DNA of 33,885 bases, taken from assembly GCA_910574835.1 (NCBI GenBank), contig CAJTDE010000041.1, positions 1 to 33,885 on the forward strand, in the 5' to 3' direction. Positions 23,739-31,203 of the stretch are shown one piece after another. The position numbers and the translations under genes are program-made. The notes beneath the pieces are model-generated. The model was not told where the DNA came from and made no database searches. It saw only the letters and a list, made by a program, of their open reading frames with translations. Source of the DNA: Clostridia bacterium (lineage in GTDB: Bacteria; Bacillota; Clostridia; Lachnospirales; Lachnospiraceae). Each line of letters starts with the position of its first letter. Position 1 is the first letter of the stretch.

Positions 23739-24169
23739 CGCAAATCCCCCAATCTCACATTTTCGCCCAGGGAATGAATCTTGGCTACAAACTCATTCAT
23801 GGTGGTGGAGAACTTCACGCCCTCTGCTGCGGACACCCATTCCACACGGGTACGGCCGTTTTCCACGCCAAGATAATCCAGCATGGAGAACAAAAGGGTC
23901 ATTCTTCTTCTCGCATAATAGTTGCCGGTTGTATAATGGCAGTCTCCCGGATGGCAGCCGCACAGGATCACGCCGTCGGCTCCACGCTGAAACGCCCTTA
24001 AAATAAACATGGGATTTACACGGCAGGAGCAGGGCACACGGATGATCTTCACGTCCGCCGGATAGGCAAGCCTGCTGCTGCCGGCCAGATCGGCTCCCGC
24101 ATAACTGCACCAGTTACAGCAGAAAGCTACGATCTTAGGCCGAAATACTTGTGTTTTTTCTACTTGCAT
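23723..24169 (-). CDS. mvhD: MvhD/FloxD-like [2Fe-2S] adaptor subunit
   Basis: A 148-residue protein of the MvhD (FlpD) family. Cysteines lie in VAFCCNWCSYAGAD (17, 18, 21), VPCSCRVNP (47, 49) and CGCHPGDCHY (70, 72, 77), the conserved set of the [2Fe-2S]-binding adaptor. In methanogens MvhD passes electrons from hydrogenase to HdrA; in FloxABCD it links the NADH-oxidising part to HdrA. I use the ATG at 24169, after GGAGGTGG, which overlaps the end of hdrA by 10 bases. The longer frame from 24250 lies inside hdrA and lacks family similarity. The position directly between hdrA and the Flox-like genes matches this adaptor role. Confidence 0.88.
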   Translation of the reverse strand: MQVEKTQVFRPKIVAFCCNWCSYAGADLAGSSRLAYPADVKIIRVPCSCRVNPMFILRAFQRGADGVILCGCHPGDCHYTTGNYYARRRMTLLFSMLDYLGVENGRTRVEWVSAAEGVKFSTTMNEFVAKIHSLGENVRLGDLRCKND

Positions 24170-26145
24170 ATCGCATCCACCTCCGCAAGAATTTGTCGAT
24201 TCGAGAAGCCCTGTAGATCCATAGCCCCCGACGGGCAGGCAACGGTACATGCACCGCAGCCCTGGCAGAGTGCACTGTTGACATTGGCCACTCTTCTCGT
24301 CTCACGGATGCCGTGATCATTAACCTCTCTCTCCTCATAGGAAATGGCTCCGTAGGGGCATACCTTTTCACAGGATGAGCAGCCGTTACAGAGAAGCTCG
24401 TCGGACTTGGCCACACAGGGGTTGGTTACCAGGTGATCCTTAGCCAGAAGCCCTACTACCTTTACGGCGGCAGCACCGGCCTGGGCTACGGTCTCCGGAA
24501 TGTCTTTCGGTCCCTGGCAGACGCCGGAGAGGAAAATCCCCGCCGTGGGAGATTCCACCGGACGCAGCTTTGCGTGGGACTCGGTTAAGAAGTTGTTGGT
24601 ATCAATGCTTGCGGTGAGCATGGTGGCAATCTTACGCACATCCGGGTTGGGCTCAATGGCCGTAGCCAGAACTACCATATCCGTCTCCATGAGAATCCGC
24701 TTGTTGTCGATTAAGTCAACACCCTGAACCAGAAGCTTGTCGCCTTTCTCCGCAACCTTTCCTACCTGGCCCTTAATGTAATTTACACCGTATTCCTCTA
24801 CGGCTCTCCGGTAGAACTCGTCAAAGTTCTTACCAGGGGTACGAACGTCTATGTAGAATACCGTAACCTCCACATCCGGATACTTGTCACGGATGAGCAT
24901 GGCGTGCTTTGCCGTGTACATACAGCAGATCTTGGAGCAATAGCTCTTTCCTCTCTTGTCCGCACAACGGGAGCCTACGCACTGGATAAATACCATAGAC
25001 TTGGGAGCCTTGTGATCGGACATGCGCTCTAAGTGTCCTTTGGTGGGTCCCGCCGCGTTCATTATACGCTCAAGCTCTAAGGATGTAATTACATCGGGGC
25101 TGGTGCTGTAGGAATACTCATCAAACTTGTCAAGCTTGATGGTATCGAAGCCCGTAGCTACCACGATAGCGCCGTAATTCTGAGTTACGATCTCATCCTT
25201 TTGCTCATAGTCAATGGCTCCGGCCTGACATACCTTGGCACAGACACCGCATTTTCCCGTCTTGAACTTGATGCAGCTCTCCCGGTCAATCACCGGAACA
25301 TTGGGAATGGCCTGGGCAAAGGGGGTATAGATGGCGCTTCTGTTATTTAACCCCCGGTTGAACTCGTTGGGCGTCTTCTTGGAAGGACATTTCTCCTGGC
25401 AGACGCCGCAGCCGGTACATTTACTCATATCCACGCTTCTGGCCTTTTTGCGGATATCCACCTGGAAGTCTCCCACAAAGCCGGATACCTTTTCCACCTC
25501 GCTGTAGGTGTAAATGGTGATTTTGTCATGGGCCGCAGCCTCCACCATCTTCGGTGTCAGAATACAGGCCGAGCAGTCCAGTGTGGGGAATGTCTTGTCA
25601 AGCTGGGACATTCTTCCGCCGATACTTGGTGTCTTTTCTACGATATCTACCTCGTAGCCTGCATCCGCAATATCAAGGGCTGTCTGAATACCGGCGATTC
25701 CGCCGCCGATAACTAAGGCTCTCTTTACAACTCTGCTGGTGCCTGCCTGCAAGGGAGCGTTTAAGGTTACCTTTGCAATGGCCGCTCTTGCCAGAATCAC
25801 CGCTTTTTCTGTAGCTTCTTCTATATCTTTATGAATCCAGGAACAATGCTCACGAATATTGGCGATCTCTACCATGTAGGGATTGATGCCTGCGCGCTCT
25901 GCCGCCTGGCGGAATGTATTTTCATGCATTCTCGGGGAGCAGGAGCAGACTACAATGCCTGTCAGGTTTTTCTCTTTGATTGCTTCACGGATCTTAAGCT
26001 GTCCGGCTTCGGAGCACATATACTGATAGTCCTCTGCGTGGACAACCCCCGGCTCTTTTGCCGCCGCTTCCACCACCCGGGCAACGTCAACGGTTGCCGC
26101 AATGTTGGTGCCGCAATGGCAGACAAATACTCCTATTCTTTGCAC
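24160..26145 (-). CDS. hdrA: Heterodisulfide reductase subunit A-like flavoprotein
   Basis: A 661-residue HdrA. The N-terminal domain has VFVCHCGTNI (Cys9, Cys11) and IVVCSCSPRMHE. The FAD-binding core has GGGIAGIQTALDIADAGYEV at about 147, and the HdrA signature DCSACILTPKM at about 190-200. Ferredoxin motifs are KCTGCGVCQEKCP (243-254) and KCGVCAKVC; CVGSRC...YCSKICC lies at about 389-408; two C-terminal 4Fe-4S sites are CNGCSSCEKVCP and CQGCGACTVACP. HdrA carries the bifurcating FAD in known complexes. The start is a GTG at 26145, 8 bases after GGAGG; an in-frame TTG lies just upstream. It sits between hdrC and mvhD. Confidence 0.93.
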   Translation of the reverse strand: MQRIGVFVCHCGTNIAATVDVARVVEAAAKEPGVVHAEDYQYMCSEAGQLKIREAIKEKNLTGIVVCSCSPRMHENTFRQAAERAGINPYMVEIANIREHCSWIHKDIEEATEKAVILARAAIAKVTLNAPLQAGTSRVVKRALVIGGGIAGIQTALDIADAGYEVDIVEKTPSIGGRMSQLDKTFPTLDCSACILTPKMVEAAAHDKITIYTYSEVEKVSGFVGDFQVDIRKKARSVDMSKCTGCGVCQEKCPSKKTPNEFNRGLNNRSAIYTPFAQAIPNVPVIDRESCIKFKTGKCGVCAKVCQAGAIDYEQKDEIVTQNYGAIVVATGFDTIKLDKFDEYSYSTSPDVITSLELERIMNAAGPTKGHLERMSDHKAPKSMVFIQCVGSRCADKRGKSYCSKICCMYTAKHAMLIRDKYPDVEVTVFYIDVRTPGKNFDEFYRRAVEEYGVNYIKGQVGKVAEKGDKLLVQGVDLIDNKRILMETDMVVLATAIEPNPDVRKIATMLTASIDTNNFLTESHAKLRPVESPTAGIFLSGVCQGPKDIPETVAQAGAAAVKVVGLLAKDHLVTNPCVAKSDELLCNGCSSCEKVCPYGAISYEEREVNDHGIRETRRVANVNSALCQGCGACTVACPSGAMDLQGFSNRQILAEVDAICK

Positions 26146-26172
26146 GTGATTCACCTCCAACCTTTCTGAAAT

Positions 26173-26565
26173 TTATTTGCTGTACTTACGAAATGCACTT
26201 GCAAGAAGCTGCTGTGGAAGCTCTTCGTCGAGAAGCTCCGGCACCTCGCCCGGTGTCAGGTAATTGCCGCCTCTCTCTCGAATCACCATAAGGCGTACCG
26301 CCTCAATCAGCTTCGCCGGCTTCACGTCTCTGGGACAACGCTCCACGCAGGCAAAGCAGGACAGGCATTTCCAGATGCTCTTTGACTCCAGAAGTGCTTT
26401 TACGTCTGCGTTCTGCACGTAGGAGACAAACTGATGGGGACGGATGTCCATTTCCTCGTAGGCCGGGCAGGAGGCGGAGCATTTTCCGCATTTCATACAT
26501 TTCTTTGTGTTGACGCCGCTGATTTCTTTGATCAGCTCCGCCTGTTCTTGTTCTGTTCTATGCAC
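26173..26565 (-). CDS. hdrC: Heterodisulfide reductase subunit C-like ferredoxin
   Basis: A 130-residue protein with two 4Fe-4S motifs, Cys23-26-29-33P (CMKCGKCSASCP) and Cys67-70-73-77P (CLSCFACVERCP), and a helical C-terminus, the usual HdrC plan. The start is GTG at 26565, with AAAGGAGG 9 bases upstream; it overlaps the last codons of hdrB by 8 bases. It should shuttle electrons from HdrA to HdrB. The C-terminal segment is shorter than in methanogen HdrC but typical of bacterial versions. Confidence 0.9.
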   Translation of the reverse strand: MHRTEQEQAELIKEISGVNTKKCMKCGKCSASCPAYEEMDIRPHQFVSYVQNADVKALLESKSIWKCLSCFACVERCPRDVKPAKLIEAVRLMVIRERGGNYLTPGEVPELLDEELPQQLLASAFRKYSK

Positions 26566-27496
26566 CTTTTCCGACCTCCTTTATTCCTGCGGGCAACGAG
26601 CCAAGCGGACATGCTGGCATGTCCATTTGGCGACTGCCGCAAGGGTCAAAGACCCCGCAGCTTGCTGAACTACAAGCTTGATGCCCCGTAGCTTGCTGCG
26701 GGGTCTTTGACTCCGTGATAAGACCAAGGGCTTCTGCCAAAAGCTCCGTGATATAGTGAACGGGAAGCTTCTTGGATGTGCCGCTGTTTTTCAAGTTGTA
26801 AAGGCAGAGAGGACAGGCTGTAATCAGCTCCCCGGCTCCCTTATCGGCCGCGGAATCCATCACCTGATCCACCAGATTTCCGACCAGGGCTTTTTCCTTC
26901 AATGATATGTAGCCGCCGCAGCACTCGTTCCGGTAAGGATAAACCACCGGCTCTGCGCCTATAGCTCTGATAAAGTCCTCAATGATGGTAGGATTCTCCG
27001 GATCGTCAAAGGCCATCACGCCGCTTGGACGAAGGAGCAGGCAGCCGTAGTAGGCGCCGATTTTTCTGCCCGTTAATGGATTTACCACCTTTTCTTTTAC
27101 CGCGTCAAAACCTATGCGGTCGCGAAGCACCTCCAGAAAATGAAAGACTTTTGTCTCTCCCTCGTAGGGGGTGTTGAGCTTTAAGTAGTTGTTGGCCCTT
27201 GTGCGGATGTCCTCTACGTTTTTCATATCGTCGTTTACGCGCTTAATTACGTGGTGGCAGGCGGAGCAAAGGGTCACCAGATCGCGGTCCTTTTCCTTCG
27301 CGTCGTTTAGTGCGCGTACTGCTGAGAGCTTGGTGGCTATCTCGTCGGAAGCCTGGGGATAGACGGCGCCGCAGCACTGCCATTCCTCAATTTCCTCCAG
27401 GGTAAAGCCTAAAGCCTCGGCTGACATTCTGGCATATCGATCCAGGTCCTGGGCCTTGTTTTTCAAGGTACAGCCCGGATAATAGCTGTATACCAT
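26558..27496 (-). CDS. hdrB: Heterodisulfide reductase subunit B-like protein with repeat-encoded tail
   Basis: A 312-residue protein with two complete CCG domains: Cys9, Cys41-Cys42-Gly, Cys77-x-x-Cys80, and Cys152, Cys192-Cys193-Gly, Cys228-x-x-Cys231. In HdrB these bind the noncubane 4Fe-4S clusters where the disulfide is cleaved. The family domain ends near residue 260 (ITELLAEALGL). The last ~50 residues (HQACSSASCGVFDPCGSRQM and DMPACPLGSLPAG) are encoded by a palindromic repeat that also lies elsewhere in the window. GGAGG stands before the ATG. It is the first gene of the ten-gene operon. Its partner could be FrdB directly or a small dithiol; neither is proved. Confidence 0.9.
   Translation of the reverse strand: MVYSYYPGCTLKNKAQDLDRYARMSAEALGFTLEEIEEWQCCGAVYPQASDEIATKLSAVRALNDAKEKDRDLVTLCSACHHVIKRVNDDMKNVEDIRTRANNYLKLNTPYEGETKVFHFLEVLRDRIGFDAVKEKVVNPLTGRKIGAYYGCLLLRPSGVMAFDDPENPTIIEDFIRAIGAEPVVYPYRNECCGGYISLKEKALVGNLVDQVMDSAADKGAGELITACPLCLYNLKNSGTSKKLPVHYITELLAEALGLITESKTPQQATGHQACSSASCGVFDPCGSRQMDMPACPLGSLPAGIKEVGKGA
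26587..26711. repeat. Composite palindromic repeat, copy 2, inside the hdrB 3' end
   Basis: Two parts. At 26587-26629 are 43 bases identical in inverted orientation to 3110-3152, with the core GGACATGC-TG-GCATGTCC and imperfect arms reaching ~26645. At 26645-26661 and 26695-26711 is a perfect 17-bp inverted pair (GTCAAAGACCCCGCAGC and its complement) around a 33-base loop. Both would make strong hairpins in hdrB mRNA just before the hdrC ribosome site. Confidence 0.75.
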
Positions 27497-27574
27497 TTGG
27501 CTAACCTCCTTTTCTTTGATAACACTCGGAACTGCCTGTTGATTTGGTGCGGGGCAATTCGAGTATACATGATG

Positions 27575-27635
27575 TCACGATTCACGGCTTTCCCGCCGGC
27601 AGTATGGACAGACGGGCGGATGCTGTGAATCGTGA
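27575..27635. promoter_or_regulatory. Strong hairpin in the hdr operon leader
   Basis: TCACGATTCAC (27575-27585) and GTGAATCGTGA (27625-27635) form an 11-bp perfect stem, with CCGCC/GGCGG extending inside it. On the plus strand it is followed by TTTTT, so it could be a plus-strand terminator; on the minus strand it would lie in the hdrB leader about 80 bases before the ATG. Confidence 0.55.
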
Positions 27636-27663
27636 TTTTTATGTTTGAAAATTGCTTCTATTG

Positions 27664-27693
27664 ATTATAGCATATCTTTTTTGTGGAAGTCAT
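27664..27693 (-). promoter_or_regulatory. Possible promoter of the hdr-flox-frd operon
   Basis: On the minus strand TATAAT is perfect (27669 down to 27664), preceded by ATGACT at 18 bases as the best -35 candidate, which is weak. I see no Rex-type TTGTTAA/TTAACAA pair in the 388-base gap ahead of hdrB. The rest of the gap shows no gene. The operon could also be read through from the dehydrogenase gene upstream. Confidence 0.4.
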
Positions 27694-27884
27694 TTTCCAA
27701 ATATTCGTAAGATGATGATTCTTTTATTCTTTGTTACTGTTCATTCCGGGAATCAGAACCTGGAGCCAGCAAATCTCCATTATAAACGCCGCTTTCCCAA
27801 ATTTTTTCAAATTCTTCCCGGCAATCACAAATGCTGAAATTCACCTGTCTGTTTGCAATAGTTACACAATCTCAAAAAAGTATT

Positions 27885-28841
27885 TTAATCTTGGCTGCAC
27901 ACATCCTTAATAAATGCCTTCAAGGTGTCTGCGGAGTGAACCATCTGCTGCTGCTCCTGGTCTGTCATGCTGATTTTCAGAACCTTGCCGATTCCGTCGC
28001 TGTTTATCACGCAGGGAAGGCTGATGCAGGAATCCGCCATATCGCCGTAGTCGTCGCCTAACACGTGGGCTACGGGAAGTACGGTATTCTGATCCTTAAT
28101 GATGGACTCTACGATACGTAAGGTGGACATGGCGATTCCGTCAAAGGTAGCTCCCTTTAAGGAGATAACGTCCGCGCCGCCGGAGCGTGCCTTCTGAGCG
28201 ATCTCTTCTTTTTCCTTCGCCCGTACCTCAGGATCCTGGGAGAGGAAATGATCTACCGGCTCTCCTGCCACGTTCACACCGCTCCAGATGGGCACCTGTG
28301 CATCTCCGTGCTCGCCTAAGATGTAACCCTGGATATCGCGGATATCCACATGACAGCGCTCGCTGATCAGATAACGGAAACGTGCTGTGTCCAGAGAGGT
28401 TCCCGTACCTATTACACGGCCGGTGGGCAGTCCGGTTTCCTTCTGAATCAGGTAGGTGTTGACGTCTACTGGGTTGGCAACTACAATAATCAGCGGATTC
28501 TTGGCGTACTGCATAATGTTTCTGGCAATGCTCTTTGCTACTCCGGTGTTGACCTTTGCCAGATCGAGGCGTGTCTGGCCCGGCTTTCTGGGAACGCCTG
28601 CCGTTACAATGATAGCCTTTGCGTCGGCACACTCCTCATATCCGCCCTGGCGTACTCGTACCTGGCTGTAGAATGCGGTGCCGTGGGAGATATCCAGCGC
28701 TGCGCCCTTGGCTCGATCCTCGTCTACGTCGATGATGACGATCTCGCTTACCTGTGTTTTCAGCATCAAGGTGTAACAAATGGTTTCTCCTACCTTACCT
28801 GCGCCAACTACAACGATCTTGTTTGCTGTTTCCTGACTCAT
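27885..28841 (-). CDS. LDH/MDH-family dehydrogenase, probably malate dehydrogenase
   Basis: A 318-residue NAD-dependent 2-hydroxyacid dehydrogenase. The NAD fold has VVVGAGKVGE (residues ~10-19) and an acid at the end of strand two (IIDVD), favouring NADH. Catalytic residues are Arg91 (TRLDL), the Asp/Arg pair in LDTARFRYLIS and His in GEHGDAQVP. In the specificity loop AGVPRKPGQTRLDL, Arg85 occupies the place of Gln102 of lactate dehydrogenase; Arg there is the classic malate dehydrogenase residue. General similarity would label it L-lactate dehydrogenase, but the residue and the fumarate reductase operon next door argue for oxaloacetate/malate. The start is the ATG after AGAGAGG. The promoter carries a Rex operator. 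Confidence 0.82.
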   Translation of the reverse strand: MSQETANKIVVVGAGKVGETICYTLMLKTQVSEIVIIDVDEDRAKGAALDISHGTAFYSQVRVRQGGYEECADAKAIIVTAGVPRKPGQTRLDLAKVNTGVAKSIARNIMQYAKNPLIIVVANPVDVNTYLIQKETGLPTGRVIGTGTSLDTARFRYLISERCHVDIRDIQGYILGEHGDAQVPIWSGVNVAGEPVDHFLSQDPEVRAKEKEEIAQKARSGGADVISLKGATFDGIAMSTLRIVESIIKDQNTVLPVAHVLGDDYGDMADSCISLPCVINSDGIGKVLKISMTDQEQQQMVHSADTLKAFIKDVCSQD

Positions 28842-29040
28842 ACTTTTACCTCTCTCTTTCCTTTGATTTCCGCTACAATCTGCCCTTCGCTGTTTTGCCC
28901 TGAAATATATCTGATTGGATGAAACCGATATATCGAAGGGGTATGCATGAATGGGATACCCTTTGGGTATGGGAAGGGGAAATGTAACGAATTTCTTCCA
29001 TGTTTCGGGACTGATTGATAATTTTATATCAATTGGGTTC

Positions 29041-29070
29041 ATTATAGCACGTTGTTAAACAATTAACAAC
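29041..29070 (-). promoter_or_regulatory. Promoter with perfect Rex operator ahead of the dehydrogenase gene
   Basis: On the minus strand, -35 TTGTTA (29069-29064), 17 bases, -10 TATAAT (29046-29041). Overlapping the -35 box and spacer is GTTGTTAA-ACAA-TTAACAAC (29051-29070), matching the clostridial Rex consensus TTGTTAA-N4-TTAACAA exactly. Rex releases DNA when NADH is high, so the gene should be on under reducing, fermenting conditions. The leader of ~190 bases holds small palindromes but no ORF I would call. Confidence 0.85.
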
Positions 29071-29433
29071 CCCTGGCGCAGATTATTTTAAAGTTTTTTA
29101 AAAACCAGAATGTCTCGTAAATCAAAGCTTTTGCAGTAAGCTGTAGAGGTCCTAATCTGGCGCGATGCTTGAGAAGGCGAGACAGTCCTTGTCAAATGGA
29201 CATACCAGCGCAAAACGGCCCTTTTGGACACGAAATTAGCCTGGAGCATATCTACTTGGCTGTTATCCACGGCAATCAAAAGAAAATGTCTTTGCTTTTT
29301 AAATATTCTCTGTATTTTTCTAATTTTTTCTATTTTTTGAGTATTTTGTTTGATTTTGTAAATGAATGGGATCGGGGATGGGATTGTTAAATTCTTAACT
29401 TTATTAAGTAAAAATATGAACTTTATGCAGAAA
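29071..29433. other. Gene-free stretch with a degenerate repeat copy
   Basis: No gene supported. GTCAAATGGACATACCAGC (29191-29209) matches the edge of the palindromic repeat at 3108-3126 with one mismatch; the other arm has diverged. The rest is AT-rich. Confidence 0.5.
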
Positions 29434-29468
29434 AAAGCACGAAGAACCTCTTTTTTTCTTCGTGCTTT
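29434..29468 (-). terminator. Rho-independent terminator of the Rpn-family gene
   Basis: AAAGCACGAAGAA and TTCTTCGTGCTTT form a 13-bp perfect stem with a 9-base loop; on the minus strand the stem runs into TTTTTT. It lies 15 bases after the stop codon of the gene upstream on that strand. Confidence 0.85.
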
Positions 29469-29482
29469 CCATTCATTACTTT

Positions 29483-30565
29483 TTAACTCTGCTGTCTTTC
29501 CAATTCCGCAATCCGACGCAGAGCTGCTTCAAGCTGTTTCGATTTTTGACGTTCAGACTCCTCTATTTTATCAGCACGTATTTTTTGCTGCTCTAGCTCT
29601 TCTTTCTTATGTTCCAGCTCTTCACTCTTATGCTTCAACTCTTCACTCTTATGCTTCAGCTCTTCTCTCTTTTGCTCTAACTTCTCCTGCATCTCATCAA
29701 TCATCAGCTGTACCGTATTCCGGTCCAGTTCCCGCAGTTCCTTTGAAAAAAGTCCCATGATATCCTCCATATTCCGGCACATCTCATACGCCTCTTCATA
29801 CATGGGCTTAAACTGCGGATAAGCCTCTATCAGCCTCACAATCTCCTCCGGCTTTTCCCCACAGAAAAACATAAGCCATGCATCCAATTTCCCTGTAATA
29901 CCTTTATTGTGCTGTCTTTTCTTAAAAATGTCAATAGGGATGAATACATATTTCTGGAGAAGTTCCACCTTGATCCCCGTATCAGACTTCTGCTCGGAAC
30001 GGTGTATGTAAACATCGGGAAATTCATGAAATTCTTCCGGACTGGATTCAAACAATACAATATTATAAACAGACTTTATATCCCGGTAACTGAATTTTTT
30101 CCGCTTCTTATTACGCACGCGCTTATACTGCCTCAGCAAAAGATCCGCCGAATAACAAGCGCTGCGCTCCCCCGGAAACTTATATCCAAGCTTCTGAACC
30201 TCCACATTTGCCAGGCTTCCGTCCTTAAGCTCCACCACAATATCCGTAATCAACAGCGAGCTTTCATCCGCAAGACGGGTGGAATCATTGGGAAGCACCG
30301 CATGAATTTTCACCGGAGTACCCAAAATCAACGACAAAAATTCATTCAGCCGTTCCGGCGCGCTTTCCGGGTTCATCACCTCTTTAAAAAACCCATCATA
30401 GAGCATCCTCGGCCCCTTCACCCCCGTACAAAAATCCAGAAATTCCTCCTGCTGCTCCTCCGTCCAGGAATAAAACATTTTCAAAAGCTCCTTTTTATCA
30501 TGTATCTTCTCCAACACCTCCTTCCGCTCCTGAATCATGGGAAAATGCTGTTTCAAATCTGCCAT
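29483..30565 (-). CDS. Rpn family PD-(D/E)XK nuclease/transposase-like protein
   Basis: A 360-residue protein of the recombination-promoting nuclease / PD-(D/E)XK transposase family. YDGFFKEVM opens the nuclease domain, with Asp108 (LITDIVVEL) and Glu122-x-Gln124-Lys125 (NVEVQKLGY) as the likely active-site residues. Then comes the Y-S-A-D-L-L-L-R-Q-Y region and a helical part. Residues ~285-355 form a charged coiled coil with near-perfect heptads, EELKHKS repeated twice then EELEHKK and EELEQQK. GAAAGGAG precedes the ATG. It is a single-gene unit with its own terminator. Such genes are often multicopy and may take part in DNA cleavage, recombination or defence; the exact role is unknown. Confidence 0.85.
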   Translation of the reverse strand: MADLKQHFPMIQERKEVLEKIHDKKELLKMFYSWTEEQQEEFLDFCTGVKGPRMLYDGFFKEVMNPESAPERLNEFLSLILGTPVKIHAVLPNDSTRLADESSLLITDIVVELKDGSLANVEVQKLGYKFPGERSACYSADLLLRQYKRVRNKKRKKFSYRDIKSVYNIVLFESSPEEFHEFPDVYIHRSEQKSDTGIKVELLQKYVFIPIDIFKKRQHNKGITGKLDAWLMFFCGEKPEEIVRLIEAYPQFKPMYEEAYEMCRNMEDIMGLFSKELRELDRNTVQLMIDEMQEKLEQKREELKHKSEELKHKSEELEHKKEELEQQKIRADKIEESERQKSKQLEAALRRIAELERQQS

Positions 30566-30584
30566 AAACCTGCTCCTTTCTTAT

Positions 30585-30624
30585 TACTAATTTGTCCATT
30601 CCTTTCTACTACTAATTTGTGCAT
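30585..30624. repeat. Direct repeat ahead of the Rpn-family gene
   Basis: TACTAATTTGTSCAT occurs at 30585-30599 and 30610-30624, 25 bases apart start to start, just upstream of the ribosome site. It may be a regulator-binding pair or a small duplication. Confidence 0.4.
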
Positions 30625-31063
30625 ATTCTTTGCGCATAGAGGCATATACCTCAAGGCATCTTCTCTTTATCTTTTAGGTAAACTTGCCTTACCCATAATG
30701 TATTTCATCAATCCACACGTATTTTTGTCCATAAAGATATATCCTTAATTCCATCCAAGCCCTGACTAAAAAGTACCATATCTTAATTAATATGCACTAT
30801 TAGGGCTTCCTCCCAAGATATACCTTTACATCCATTTGCTGAAAATCTCTCCGACCTGGAGACATAGACAAAAGACATTTCGTAACAGACCATCACTACC
30901 AGAAATAATTCCTGTCCGTATCTGCATCATAACACAGATTACAAATTTTTACAACCTAAATTTTCAAAAACCTACTTGCAAAAATAAACCCCAAAATAAA
31001 CCTATTCTGTTTTTTTGAGTTATTGACGCATTTTCAACACAGCGGAAAACAGGCAGGAAGAAC
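30625..31063. other. Gene-free AT-rich stretch
   Basis: No gene or RNA supported. AAAATAAACC occurs twice near 30980. Open frames here are short and lack ribosome sites. Confidence 0.5.
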
Positions 31064-31125
31064 GAGGGTGCCGCTCAAACATCTAATTTGATCATTTTGC
31101 GGCACCCTCTTTTCTGTTTTTAGAC
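31064..31125 (+). terminator. Strong terminator, plus-strand T-run
   Basis: GAGGGTGCCGC (31064-31074) and GCGGCACCCTC (31099-31109) form an 11-bp stem, followed by TTTTCTGTTTTT on the plus strand. No plus-strand gene precedes it. On the minus strand it lies ~95 bases after the flavodoxin-fold operon and may also end that transcript. Confidence 0.75.
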
Positions 31126-31160
31126 ACAAAAACGGAGGGCAGAGCGTTTTCAGCGGGGAA

Positions 31161-31172
31161 ATGTGCTATACT
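31161..31172 (+). promoter_or_regulatory. Orphan extended -10 promoter element
   Basis: TGTGCTATACTT, the same 12 bases as at 3741-3752, with a poor -35 region. It points toward the 3' end of the minus-strand flavodoxin-fold genes and would make antisense RNA. Weak evidence. Confidence 0.3.
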
Positions 31173-31203
31173 TGAGGCGGAAAATCAACCGGCAAATCGG
31201 TAT

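Noticed and set aside
23793-24110. Frames of about 100 codons overlapping the MvhD-like gene
   Set aside because: Out of frame with the conserved cysteine motifs and without start signals.
28842-29042. Extension of the dehydrogenase by 67 in-frame codons at the N-terminus
   Set aside because: The extension has no family similarity and its start lies almost on the promoter -10 box; AGAGAGG marks the ATG at 28841.
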